Of a DNA stretch of 64,000 nucleotides, positions 34,491-46,860 are shown one piece after another; within the stretch, counting starts at the first letter, position 1; the number at the start of each line of letters is the position of its first letter. Origin of the DNA: Trichuris trichiura (Eukaryota > Nematoda > Enoplea > Trichinellida > Trichuridae); the NCBI GenBank assembly GCA_037903355.1, contig JBAJFE010000003.1, positions 88,888 through 152,887 on the forward strand, written 5' to 3'. The notes beneath the pieces are model-generated. The model searched no databases, was not told the origin of the DNA, and saw nothing but the letters and a program-made list of their open reading frames with translations. The translations under genes and the position numbers were made by a program.

Positions 34491-35811
34491 AGCCACATGA
34501 CGACGATGATGCAACTAGCAGTAAAATTTGTGTTGTTTGCCTTACTGCGCGGGTACGAGTAGAAGAAACTTGATTTTTTCAGGATTACTGCATCGTTTGC
34601 GGATAAATGGAAGACAACGCCTATATCTTCATCTTTGTTCTAAGTTTCAGTTGTCAGTCCGTCATATTGACGAAAAATAAAGTTGCAAACGTCAAGAATT
34701 CAAACATGTCAGTTCTGAGTGTAAGAACTTCGCAGAAGTGTGTCAGACCCGTTTAGAGTTTCTCTTAGAAGATATGAAAAAGAGTTTTTCATCAGCAGCA
34801 AAACTTTGCCGTTTCTAGTTGTCAAACGGTGCTAGACCTTTGCTTTGAGCGTAAATGTTGTCTTTACAGTTAGTCTGTCATGTAAAAGAAAAGCGGGTAA
34901 TGTAATCTATTTAAGTAAATTATATTTCAATTTCAGCTTGAAAGTGGCATGAACAGTGAATCAGTAGTACTTACACTTTGAAGCTCACTTTGAGGCTTAC
35001 TTACCAACAGGCCAAACCCGTGAACCAGAAGATCAACTATGAAACACCCAAAGCCTGTTAAAAGACACCCAGTCTTTCGAGACTGGTGGTATACCCGTTA
35101 AAAATGATGTTGAGAATAATAAAAACAAGTTTACAATTAATAGCAGTTTTAATTGAAGGCTAGAATTGCTTTACTATGTAGCGATAGTTTTCACAAATTT
35201 ATTTGCTGTCGGTGTTTGTCTGTTTGTTTCTTCCGAATCCCTTTTGACTCTAGCTGAGGGGTTAAGTTTTAGTGCTCGAAATCTCTTAGTAGTTGTCGTG
35301 ATTTTAAAGGTGTCCGCCTCCTCAATGGCATAATAGTCTGTGTTGCCGCCTACTATTCGGTCAACGCTGGTTCAATTCCTGACTGAAGTGATTTCCAGGG
35401 CCCCTTCTCCATGGTATAGTGGTGCAGGCAACTCCAGTTTGGTCTCTGTGCGGGCAGAACTTTTCCATCCGCATGATTATGATCATCTTCTGGCTGCGTG
35501 TCTTTTGCGCTACTGTTTATTGTATGACACGATGAGTCTTTACACTTCTAAAGCTCGGCTTACTAATTTTTTTTTTTTACTAATCCAGTGAATCTGATGG
35601 TGAAATGCTCTAAAGAATTCACGTTGAACAAATCTATCTGAGTAGTAACTATCCATTTGTTTTCTCAAACTGCTTGTCTACGTAATCACAATCTAGTCTA
35701 TTTTATGGTGGAACTAAGGCGTATATCAAATCTATAAATTGAATCTGCTTGTAGCAATTCAGCATCTTTCTTTTTTTTCAATGGAAGAAACCTATTTCTT
35801 CTCTTGCTCGC

Positions 35812-35982
35812 TTTCCCGCAAAGAGCCTACCATCCAAAAAAAAGCAGGTTCTCTCTTACGGTAGGTTTGCCAACCGTCTTGTTTTTCCCTGCCCAACCGT
35901 AAGCCTAAATGTAAAGTTTGTGTTTCGGCTTAAGTTACGTGAATACGGTATACGATGGTTGCTAGTGAGGGCAAAACAAAAG
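35812..35982. repeat. Short palindromic element, copy 3, with shared left flank
   Basis: The 35812-35900 flank (CTTTCCCGCAAAGAGCCTAC ...) is related to 38382-38470 (TTTTCCCGCAAGTATTCTAC ...), sharing the order CCCGCAA, CTACCATC, GCAGGT, TCTCTTA and CTTG. The following palindrome has CTTGTTTTTCCCTGC against GGGCAAAACAAAAG. Confidence 0.55.
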
Positions 35983-37002
35983 GTTAGCATTTTTCCGAAA
36001 CAGAACTTGCATTTGTTTAACGAGTATTGAATTACGGTGGGCTCCTTGTAGGCAAATTAGGAATGAAACCTTTAAAAACGAGAGCTCTAGAGATGGTTAT
36101 CTACATTTTCGCAGTAAACGCCTAAATAATATTGTCTTGCACAGTATAGGGGTTTCAAGGTGGCCAAGAAACTCTTATGTAGCAACGAAGCAGCTTAATC
36201 AAATCGGCTGTATTGTAGAATGCAGAAAAATAATTAGGGAGAACGTTCCCGCAAACGGTTTGTTCTGTGACAAGTTTGAACGTACATTAATTTTTTTTTA
36301 TTGTGCCAAGCGCTTATTCGTCCATTTCAAAAGTTACTCCGTTTTCAGCCCATTATTATTGCAAGTTGATGATTGCTTTTTTGCTATTTCTGTTGCGTTG
36401 ATCCTTTGCATGTCGCAGTGAAATAGGTGCTAAGATCCTGAGAAGCAGTAGTAGTTGCTTAGTTCCGTACCTACTTCACATGTGAGATGTTTTATTAAGT
36501 AGAGCGTGGGTGACTGACTTGTAGTACCTCTTTGCTGTAAAACTAAATATTTATCCCCTTAAGCATGAAATCCAAGTTTAGAGAAACGGCCTTCTGCAAT
36601 TTTGTAGGAAATCGAAGTACCATATACACATACTGTTAGAAATCGTCCTAACTAACATGTGTCAGACATGGAAACATATTGTTACGAAGTTCAAAATTTT
36701 ATTCGCGGTGAAGATCCTATCAGTAACTTGAAAAATAAGCCGGAGCTTTCGGGTAGTGCATTGTCACACTTCGTCTGCGGTATAACTAACAAAGATAATT
36801 TTAAAAAAGCTATGTGTTCAAAACGTATTTATATTGGCGGAAAACTGCACTGGTATTCTGGTAAAGATGTTCTTTTGCTTTTCTTTTTCTCTTAATGATT
36901 GGAGAATTCATATTCCATCTAGAATAGCTTCGGGTGGAATACTCGGCAGCACAATTATAACTTCATGCTTCTGTCAACGTTTATTTATACCGATACATAA
37001 GG

Positions 37003-37062
37003 TATCATGTAAAATTGTAAAATGTAAAAATTCATGTACATGTAAAATGTAAAATGTAAAAT
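37003..37062. repeat. TGTAAAA-type short tandem repeat
   Basis: Irregular repeats of TGTAAAA/TGTAAAAT run from about 37003 to 37062, broken by TTCATGTACA. Confidence 0.8.
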
Positions 37063-38381
37063 TCCTTCATGCATTACTTTTTCCAATGGAACGTCAGAGA
37101 TTTCGTCTTGACGTCGTGTCAAAGTGTGAGATATGTCAATTTGGGCCAAGGAAATTCCATTTTGACGCGTCAAACCGGCACACGTCAAACTGGGTAAAGT
37201 AATTTCATTCCGACGCTGCCTTTCCGTAACTAACCAACATATGAGATAGGTTTAGCTGTCGGATTTTTCCCGCCCTATCGTAGGTCCTTTGAGTGGACAT
37301 TGATGACGGGGTATAATCAGCCCTGAAAGCTCCACCTAATAAGAAGGTATTGGAAAGAATACCCGGCGTCATTCTTTACAGCTCAATAGCCGAGCCATGT
37401 CGCTGATTTTTCCCATTGAATGATCGAATTTATAAGGTTTGAGGGAAAAAGGTCTTTTATGTGTAATTAGTTCTTCATTAATGAAATCACTGTCACATAA
37501 TGCCCTTGCGCGACCTTCCACACGTTGGACAGTCCCTAACATAACGGTCAAACGCTGATGAGATTGGAGAATCAGATACTTTTCCTAATTAAACTATACT
37601 TGTAATCATTAAAAACGGAGCATGATAGGCTCCAAAAGCTTCGAGAATACCTTATGTATCGGTCGGTATAAATAAACGGTTTGTACGTTCTCCGTTACAA
37701 ATGAAGAGATGAAACCGTTCCGAATTAAACTTCTGTGTACTGTCGTTTTTATCCCTTTTCAAGACGTATTCATCAAATTTATTTCTAAGAAACGGAGCAT
37801 AAGGTTATTTTCTTCTTCAATGGTAAAAGATACTTGCCCACAAAACGGAGTATTCAGAAAACCTAGTGGAACGTACTCGTTTTCATTTGGAAGGATACTA
37901 AGAAATATTTTACATGAAGACCTATGTGCCCGTTAAAACACATCCCGTAGTTGCATGTTTAAGATGGCACATGAGAACTCATTTTTTAAAAAGCGTATCG
38001 TAGAATTGTTTGATCTGTTACTGTGCATTTTAAACCTGGTAGAGCATGGAAGCATTACCAGCTATCTTTGTCTATCACACACTTCTTCACTGTTTGTAAA
38101 GTAATTTCAAGATACTCTAAATTGTGATTGACAGAAAACATTAGTGCTTCTTCATTTTCCTGATGGAGTTGTTCTACTTTTTGTTTTACCTTTTTTGCTT
38201 TCTGAAGAAATTATATTGTTTTTAATTAAGTATCATCCGGTGGAACCCTAAGCAAAACGTTGTGATGATTACCTTTTAAGGAATAATATTGTTTCAAAAC
38301 GTTCTCAATCAGATTTTGCTTAGTTTAGCGTTGCATTTTTATTTTGTTGACAAGGGGAAGCTGCTAATGGTCTTATCCACT

Positions 38382-38475
38382 TTTCCCGCAAGTATTCTAC
38401 CATCGCCTGAAAAATGCAGGTCGTCTCTTATTGTAAATTGGCCGATCATCTTGCTCTGTCCGTTCTTTATCGTAA
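38382..38475. repeat. Partial copy of the dispersed repeat at 35812
   Basis: This shares ordered words with 35812-35920 as described there, at perhaps 60-70% identity by eye, but lacks the second palindrome arm. Confidence 0.5.
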
Positions 38476-39716
38476 GATTAAATTTAAGCCAAACTGTTCT
38501 GCGTAAACCTGTATAAAGGTAGCACATAATGACCACTCTCCTTTCTGGTAAGGTTTGTTTAGTGTGCCTCACATTTTTTGAAAGGGATTGTTTATACTGC
38601 GGTCGGCTACGGCGTTTTTCTGCGAGTATATGGGATAGCAAGACATCCGTTTGCTCTGAATGCCAGTATTATTTTTGCCACTAAAGTATAAAGACTGGAA
38701 TATAATTTGCTTCACCTGTGTGGAATCCTCATGTCCTTAACAGCGGTTGCGACTGGCTAATGCAGTATGACGCTAGCAAGCTGATTCATTAAGCTTGTTA
38801 AGGCATTAATGGATCGGAAGCCAAATTTCTCGACCATTAATTTCCGTTGCCTTTGCGGAGTAATTTTGAGGAACTCAGAAATGTTGTTAGTGGAGAAATG
38901 CACTGCTTTTTGGTTCTACTTGGAGCGTTGTTCTTTTTGCTATACTTTTCTCTTTCCGCTCAAAGAAATTGCGTTATTTTTAAATCAGATGATTAGGTGG
39001 ATGCTTTTTCAATACATTTCAGGCGTAGCTGTTAAGGAATGTTGTTATTTCACAAAATTCTTTGCTCACACCGACTCTATAAGTAAAGCAAACATCAGCA
39101 ATTACGAAACACTATCAAATCGAGGGACAAGATAAATTTTTCGATATCAAAACGGTTTATTCGCATTGCACGTAAAATTGGACGAATGATCGAAGCTTTT
39201 GCAACTAAACTGGTTCCGTTTTCAGCGATAAAGCAGAGACTTGCCTGGCTCTTATCATCCTGTCTGCGCCTTATCACTGTCGACCGGTGCGATGGCTCAA
39301 TTTCAGTTTGCTTTCATTAAAAATCACTGAACAGCCGCTTATTTCTGACCACTATTTATCACTGCTTCATTTCCTTCGTTAGCGCTCATCGTGAAAGCAT
39401 ACGTGGAATGCAGAAATTGTTACATAAGAACTGCGGACTTCCATTGTGGCTGGCAGCAAAAAAGATGTACGAATGGTGATTGTAGCCGTCATATTTGTGA
39501 AAGCAATAGCAGTCGGTAAGCAAAAACGATTAATTAAATGCGACGAGGATGAATGGACCTTTTCAGTTTTAGTAGGAAAAAACGTTAGTTTCTGTAAAAT
39601 TACTCTTAAAAACAGTTTCCATTCATTTTTATGAGCAAAATGGGCTAAACGAAGGTAATTTTCCTTGAATAAGATTTTCTTTTCCGTCCAATTTTCCTTG
39701 AGAATTGAACTTCTCG

Positions 39717-39761
39717 TTCCCTTTTTCATCATACGAACTTCTCGTATGATGAAAAAGGGAA
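39717..39761. repeat. Perfect 20-bp hairpin with 5-base loop
   Basis: TTCCCTTTTTCATCATACGA is followed by ACTTC and then by its exact reverse complement TCGTATGATGAAAAAGGGAA. It lies away from any gene I can call. Confidence 0.9.
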
Positions 39762-40507
39762 GTATGCACGTTTTGGATATCAGCGGAAAAGCTAATGCCT
39801 GAACAAGTGATAAGAAATTATACGTCTGCGCCGTTTGAAAATGACATACGGATACATTAAATATTATCAAGATATAGTCAACTTCTATACACTTGAACCA
39901 AATTCCTTTTAATGTATATTTGTTTCAGTTGCATTGGAATTCCCCCTTTTGAAACAATTGCTGATTGAATTCCAACTGTACGCTGTTGTGAGAAGGCAAA
40001 AGTTAACATTCACACTTACTGTGCATTGCCTAACGCTTCGTAGAAAATAATTCACTTTGTAATCTCTGTTAGGGCTAAGTGTTTTTCGGCTATTCTTGAG
40101 CGGACATTTCTAGTTATATAAAAGCTGCTATAATAACTATTACGATTGATATTCATTGAGCCTTCTATTAACGCTGTCAGGTGTGCCTGTTCAATTGAAA
40201 CGAGTGTTGTAGTACTTTCCTATAAACGGTCAGTAGTTGAAGAGATAAGTTGAGACATGCGATAAATGCGATATGATGGCCATATCGACTTGCATTAGAT
40301 AAGAGAGAGATAAAATTTGTGTCCAACAGCCTCAGGCAAATCACTTTAAGCATAACGTCCAGTATTGCGCAGCATCATCGCTTATTGCAATTTGGTCGAC
40401 AGATAATTGGGTCATGTGCACTGTTTGCTTAAGGCAACCAATCGTTGGATAAGATAACAGGAGCAAAGTGAGGTCACGTTGAGCGTTTGCCTTTTATTGA
40501 TAAAAAC

Positions 40508-40557
40508 GGCTGGTTCGTGTGGCTGCATTTCTTTCATTCTAGCCACACGAACCAGCC
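40508..40557. repeat. Perfect 17-bp hairpin with 16-base loop
   Basis: GGCTGGTTCGTGTGGCT is matched exactly by AGCCACACGAACCAGCC across a pyrimidine-rich 16-base loop (GCATTTCTTTCATTCT). The stem is GC-rich in an AT-rich setting. The size is shorter than a usual microRNA precursor. Confidence 0.9.
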
Positions 40558-42403
40558 CTTATTTCTTTCATCCCTTTCCTATTGGAAAGGAAATTTCAGG
40601 TAATTACGTTTTTCAAGTGATACATTTTTGACATATTTGGTGTTTATTCGCAGATATAAAATCATCCTGGCCAACAGGAATGGTACCAGCGCAACAAAGT
40701 ATAACGTTCGTTCCTTAAATGTTCAAATCTTCGCTAGTCTATTGCTACGCAACTTTTCAAACGTTCGATGAGTGCTAGAAAAAAATAGTTATTTAGATGC
40801 ACTCTGTTTCAGGTGACATTAATACGTTGGTAGATCAGCGAACGCAACAGGACGCCGTAACAAGATATACGCTCAAATGGTCTTATGTTTTTTTCAAACA
40901 ACTTCACAACTTCAGATTGCAAGCTAAGCCTGCACAGTGTATTCGAAAACTGGTATGCGTTAATGCTCAAATCCTGGCCACGTTTAGCGCAGCGTATGAC
41001 AGCTCTTTGTAGAGAAGTGGACGCCAACGACTACTGGCCATTACCAAGATAGTCATCAGTAACCGCGTAACCAGTATTTGGTACGAAAACGCACAGAAGA
41101 GCAACAAACTACCTGCAATGCAACGCCAGTAGTACTAACGAACAACTGAAAGCCGCAACTACAATTTATTTCTGCCCATTACCATTTGTTTTATGCACAC
41201 ATGTGATTATTGCGTTACCTTCGTTATCCGCGAAATGTTTGTTGGTTTTTTGTTTAATTCTTCTGCTTATATGGCCACAGTCAGTCGCCTACGCCATGAC
41301 ATTCCAGCGGACGATGAGAAGAATTTGGTAAGTTTGCATTTTATGCTTTTAATGAGAATAGAAAGGAAGCTTAAACCGTTCAACGGTGCCAGAAAAGAAG
41401 AAAGAATGGACGAACAGGAAATGCCACTTATCAGTATCAGTAAGAGCACCACTCCGCAATATGTGGCTATAATAGCAGTGCAGAATTATAAGGCTAGGCA
41501 TTGACTTATAACAAATGTAGGAAATTTGACTGACCCTGAGTAAGCCTTTATGCCTTTAAGTAGAAGTTCAACGTAGCACCTGTTTAAAAAGGGGAGTCAT
41601 TATGCTCACAAGCAAAAGTCTAAGCGAGGCGACGAATCGTTCATTAGAGAATATATTGGATTCGGTAGCGTAAAACCTTCCTGAAATCAGCGGAAGATAC
41701 AGCGACATTATTGCTATAGGAAATGTCTGTCCCAAGCCAATTAAATGATAATTTTATCAAGGCACAGAATGTGCACTTTTTAAATGAAATTCAGCGTGCA
41801 GATACTAATACAATCCTTAAGTTGTAAACTTTGTCATGATCCGACCAGTGCCAATCCTTAAATTTGAAGCGATGAATAGCAGTGGCAGATCTCAAAGAGT
41901 AAATTATGTGTTGTATAGGCTTCTATCTCTAAAACTCAGCATAAGGTGGCCTTTTGTTGACGTCGAATTCTGATCTGTTTAGCAAATTTACAGTTTTTCT
42001 AACTTCTTATTTCACACTTCCTTAAAATAAGCTCTACGCTTACCGAAGGTAATATACTAGAAGTAACACGTAGAGTGGTTTCCCTTTACAACCATTAACA
42101 ATAAGCCTGTTGTGTAGGAAGTAATCGCTTTTAAGACCATTTCATTAGGTCAACTGCAACCAACACGCAAAAAAAGGCTATTTACGTTAGAGTAAGTATG
42201 AATCTACCAGGGATACAAAACCCGTTGGTTTTATCGAAGAAAAGATTAATGAACTGTCTAAAACCATAGTAAAACGGATATGAAGTGTTTCAAAACTAAC
42301 TTATTTATTAAAGATGGACTATTCAAAGCATCTTCTTATACTGTTTTCCTTCAGGCAGTTTGAGCAAAATTAACCAATTTACAATTGTTTTTTTTATTTG
42401 TAG

Positions 42404-42657
42404 ATTAAGAAATGCGACCTAGCGTCCACTCCAAACACATCGACAAAGCATTGCTCACATTGCGATGTTAGGTGGCACCAGTCAAAGATACCAACTGACT
42501 CAACAACCATACGACCTGTCGAAGATGCGGTAAGTAGTCAGATTTTCTCCAGTATCCCATGTATTGCATTATCTGCAAAGCCAGCATCGATGCAGCAGCG
42601 CGTCCAACTAACGATCAATGCATATCAAGCGGTAATCATGCCAGCAGAAAAAATTTA
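42404..42657 (+). other. Exon-like frame with Cys/His cluster, unrecognised
   Basis: An acceptor (TTATTTGTAG) at 42403 opens a frame with a Cys/His pattern (KHCSHCDVRWH) and a good donor GTAAGT at 42530. The frame can also be read through to TAG at 42657. A second open frame, 42559-42795, begins MYCIICKAS and ends in a basic tail. Exon-like pieces with a GTAAGT donor also occur at about 41280-41327. I could not join these into one phase-consistent gene, and I do not recognise a family. This may be an unexplained host gene or a relic. Confidence 0.3.
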
Positions 42658-43289
42658 GTTTCATTTCCAACACGTAACAGACTTGCAAACAGTCCACTGC
42701 CGAGTTTGCGAAATGCAATATTCCAAAAAAAGGCGGCTAAAAAGCAAACGGCGGCAATAGTTTCGTTTCAACGCCTTAAGGTCGACATTGAATAAAATGC
42801 ACGCCTCCAACAAAAATTACGCGAAAATTGTAAACGTAATGGAAAAATCCAGCGAATGTAAGGCATAGTCATTCAGATCAAAACTGATGCAAAATTAGAA
42901 ATATATGTAAATATCGATTAGTACCAAAAATGAAGAATAAGGTGAGGACACCCTACAGCAGCATAGCGCAGCAATGAAACATTCAGTAGCCCGTAAAGCT
43001 GCCTGATTTTCAACTGTTCAATGGTGCAAAGGAAACATCCAGTTTCTGTAATATCATTAATCACAACGAATTATGAGTTTAGTTTTAAACATGTCGAGCT
43101 GAGTTGTAAACTATTATTCCGTAGAACCGAATGAACAGAACAAATAAAGAACGAAAGACGTTTTGCAAAGACAAGTGCCGTAAAAATAGTAATGAAACGT
43201 AGGGAAGATATTACTAATAATACATTTTAGCAAAATACAAAAATATGATCTAACATGACAAAGTAATAAGCGTTGGACGGAAACACCGT

Positions 43290-44141
43290 CTACGGCATAA
43301 CCAACAATATATTACTAAGTGTTACGGAATAGCAGTGATTAGTTTTCAAAGTGTTTTTATTTTCGTTAATGCTACACAGCAATTCTGTAGCTGTAAAAAA
43401 GACGTCCATTAGTTGTGGAATTTCTTTATGTCTACAAGGAAAACACGCAGTGCAGGCATATATTTTGTAGTTTGTCATGTGATCTTGTAAAGCACTTTCT
43501 TCGCTGAGATGGCCATCTTTTGCTACGTAGAAAGAAATTTGCTTTAGTTTGTTGCCTCTGGCCAACGTTTTTTGGCATAAGTAATATCACTTATTTACAC
43601 GTACCTTTGCTAAGGAAAAGAATCTTTCCATTTAAGTGTTTCTGGACAGAAACTATAGCGAATCGTCCTTTATTTCATCACTGAAAATCCGCGGTTCGTG
43701 GTTGCATGCTGCATCCCATAGCTTTATGTATTGTTGGAGCACAGATCTTTTCATAACTAAATCCAATAGGATCCGGAGAACTCCATCTCGTCAGTCACCA
43801 TCTGAGCATGAAATAACGATTGTATAATGCTGCTGACATAGTTTGCTATCAGTCGTGAACATTACAAGTGGTGCAAAATCTTTCTCATGTGAATATAGTT
43901 TAGCGTTTGCAAGATTTTTTCTACTGTTGCAGACAATGTGATACCAGCTCGTTGCCAAACGCCAAACTACTTTTCTCCCATTCAGAGATTTTCCAGAACA
44001 CTCTGCTACTTTCCTTTTTATCAATAGATACCTTGTTTCTTCAAACATTTTTGAAACGTTTTCCCTCTTTAGTGGGGAATACGAAGTAGATGTTACATAG
44101 GAACAAAAAGGTTTAGACGAGTCTTTCCCCTTTATTGTCAA
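43290..44141 (-). pseudogene. Long degraded coding-like frame, unrecognised
   Basis: One minus-strand frame from 44141 to 43290 reads as protein-like sequence over about 280 codons, interrupted by about four stops between 43565 and 43800. Fragments include LNGRKVVWRLATSWYHIVC and KIYACTACFPCRHKEIPQL. Stops all fall in the middle section, so either it is a decayed gene or transposon frame, or the middle is an intron. I do not recognise it. Confidence 0.35.
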
Positions 44142-44934
44142 CTCAATGTAACCTATATGTTCAGCTAATGATGAGGGCAGGTGTGATCCACAAGCTTAAT
44201 TTCTTTGGGTAAGGCAGGCAATAGAATCTGTTTCCCGTAAAGAAAAAATATATGTTCATTGCGTCTAAAAAGCGCTAATGATACGATAAAAAGCGCTAAA
44301 ACAAAGACAGATGGCCTTTTTGCTCAGGTGTCGTGACAATGACATGTTATCAAAATATGGTGGAATTCTTAACAATCACTTCACTGCTATACTTCATTGA
44401 GCTGGTGTAGGTCTTTTTCAAGATGTTACCAGAAATCATAGATTCATAATTGGAAAAATGTGAGATGGTAACATAAACATCACTTCTATGCTCAGGAGCA
44501 CATCGGCTGACAATCGGTGTCACGCTCTGATTGAACACGTTTTTTTTGACTAGGACACTTTTAATGAACATTCAATTGCTCTAAAAAACAGATTTGAAAA
44601 TTATTCAAGTATGTAATAATTCTTCGCAACGTTTCTCAGACTGAAGCTCATCAAGAGAGAATACGTCAAAATGTAGAGAATGTAGTCTCTAAATCTGCAA
44701 AGAGCGTCCTAAAAAAAGGTCTTATCCTTGTTCCTGCTCCACCCCGTTTTTCTATTCTTGACAACAATGCCTTGGCAAAACATCGTCTGTCGTTTACGGG
44801 TACTCAAAATTAGCTCCATGGATAAACGTGAAATCCCAAAATTACTCTTAGGGTATAGTTTCTATATTACACGCGACCTTGACCCCACAGGAATTAGCTG
44901 CATAGAATAACTTAAATTACAGACCAATAAGATC

Positions 44935-45484
44935 AACATTACTGTACGGAAAAGCTATCCGTCAAAAAATCGTTTAATTGCGAAGCTTTCGGGGATCACC
45001 TGTCCCCGTCTTCAGCGCAGGTAAATGACAGAGTGAGCGCTGGCCCGCCCCTTATGTGGGACTTGTACTTTAAACCGCTGGAGACTTGGGTCGTTTTAAA
45101 GGGGATCCGACATTATTTTAAAAAGGGTGGCGGGAAACGGGGACGGCGGAAAGGGAGCAACAAAGGGAGAAAAGAAAGAAAGAGTGGGAAAAAAGGAATG
45201 AAGGGAGGGCTGGGGGGGGGGGGGGAAGGGAATTAACCGGGCTGGGGATACTTCCAAGTCACCGAGGTGCACCGTTATCGTCCCTGTACAGGCGATTCTT
45301 GTAAGCGGCAGCAGTTGGTTAAAACGACCCAAGTCTCCCGCGGTTTAAAGCACCAGTCCCACATAAGGGGCGGGCCAGCGCTCACTCTGTCATTTACCTG
45401 CGCTGAAAACAGGGACAGGTGATCCCCGAAAGCTTCGCAATTAAACGATTTTTTGAACGGGTAGCTTTTCCGTACAGTAATGTT
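44935..45484. mobile_element. Large foldback element with 165-bp arms
   Basis: The left arm 44935-45099 and right arm 45319-45484 are inverted copies with very few mismatches (for example ACTGTACGGAAAAGCTA against TAGCTTTTCCGTACAGT, and GAGACTTGGGTCGTTTT against AAAACGACCCAAGTCTC). The 219-bp spacer is mostly purine on the plus strand and includes a run of 14 G at 45212-45225. No target duplication is evident. The terminal structure suggests a foldback or MITE-type element whose transcript would fold into a long hairpin. Confidence 0.88.
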
Positions 45485-45899
45485 AATACACACAACCGTT
45501 AAAAGGAGCTATGTTTTCAAACCAATAGGATCATTATCAAAAGAGATAAAACCAACGTAGTACTAGTACTTGAAAGAACAGGCTGTACGCATAAGTTGAC
45601 TACCATTCGAAGCAGCAGTGTCTACAAACCAATGGCGGTAGTCCTACAGAAGCTTTGAGAAAAAGAGCATTCTGTTTCCTTCTTCTTATGCCATATAAAC
45701 AAACGACCCTGGATTGTCTATAAGTGCAGTATCCCTGACGTTCTCAACTACTTCCAAGACTTCCACACTATGGTTTTGCAAAAACGCATAAAGCTGGTTT
45801 TCTATTCAAGGCAATAGTTTTTACTACCAATAGTCTTAACTACAGAACTTAGTCTGCAATTAAAAAGTTATGAAACTGTTAACAGGAAAAGAAGTCTCA

Positions 45900-46860
45900 T
45901 TAGTAAACAATAGCATGATCCGCTCAGCAGAGACGTAGGCCCTTCGAGTGGAGTGAAACTTAATTATTTTGTTGACAGCACTTTGAACAAAAGTAGGAAA
46001 TTACGTAGGCTACTTTCAATTTGTTGGTGCGTTTCCCAACAACTTGATGGAACACTAATGGGTAGCCTCCTGTCACTGGTCTTAGCTGAACCTTTTACAG
46101 ATATTCCGGAATGAAAGGCCTTTTAAACGATCCATACGAACGTCGCGATACGTTTATTTAAACGCCACTTTGAAAACATCTTGGTGACCATACGTATGGG
46201 CAAACAGAGGGATTTTAGAGAATGTTTAAACATCAGTTTCCTAGAGCAGATAATCTTTGGCATTTAAAAAACAAGACGATTCACTTTTTTCTTATGGCGA
46301 TTTCTATTATCAGAACCAGCGATGTATTAAAAACTAAGGTTGACAGAAAATCTGTTCGTACGAGTGAATTTTTATGTTTTATTTTCCATCACCCACTGTC
46401 CGTGATATGTCAGATTATTTCAGTTATTCTGAACTACGTAATTCACTTGTATAACCCTAACAAAATCTTTTCTAAAAATGGCTATACTCTTTCTCATAGA
46501 CCGCATTATTCCCAGTAGATTTTATAGGGTCTACTGTCCGCAGGTATCAATTGAATTTGCCTTCTTCTGCCCTACTTTGTTGTATTAGGTGAGAAAAGTT
46601 TGCGCCCAGGCAGAAGTTAGAATTCTGAGTGTTTTTCAAGTTTTACCAATTTGAAGTCACTTCTTCAGTCAGATAAACTAAGAGTTTCCAATAGACAAAA
46701 AAGCAGGTGAGATGTACGTGGTTAAATGTCCTTGCTTTGTTACTTACATTGATGAAACAAGTTACACTTTCGAAGAAAGATTTAATCCGAACATGAAGTG
46801 TCTACACCGGTATACTAATGTGAAGATCAGTATGTAAAATGGAGCTGCATTTGCACATGT
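45900..46860 (+). pseudogene. Degraded Penelope-like retroelement (copy A)
   Basis: Pieces in the right order but in different frames match Penelope-like elements. LMGSLLSLVLAEPF (ATG at 46058) corresponds to the reverse-transcriptase MGSPLSP motif. KSVRTSEFLCFIFHHPLSV (about 46345-46405) corresponds to the thumb YRKPTHTDRYL...HHPLSV region. YVVKCPCFVTYIDETS (about 46715-46762) corresponds to the GIY-YIG endonuclease start. Several stops and frameshifts show it is dead. Confidence 0.65.

Larger units (their letters stand above)
32741..43289. other. Gene-poor AT-rich region with dispersed small repeats
   Basis: Apart from the short palindromic elements (34390-34490, 35878-35982), the two perfect hairpins (39717-39761, 40508-40557), a TGTAAAA tandem (37003-37062) and weak exon-like frames at 40.8-42.8 kb, I see nothing I can name. 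Reading frames are short. Confidence 0.45.

Noticed and set aside
36659..36895. Exon-like frame with a nearby donor
   Set aside because: No motif, no matching partner exon, and frames of this length are common here by chance.
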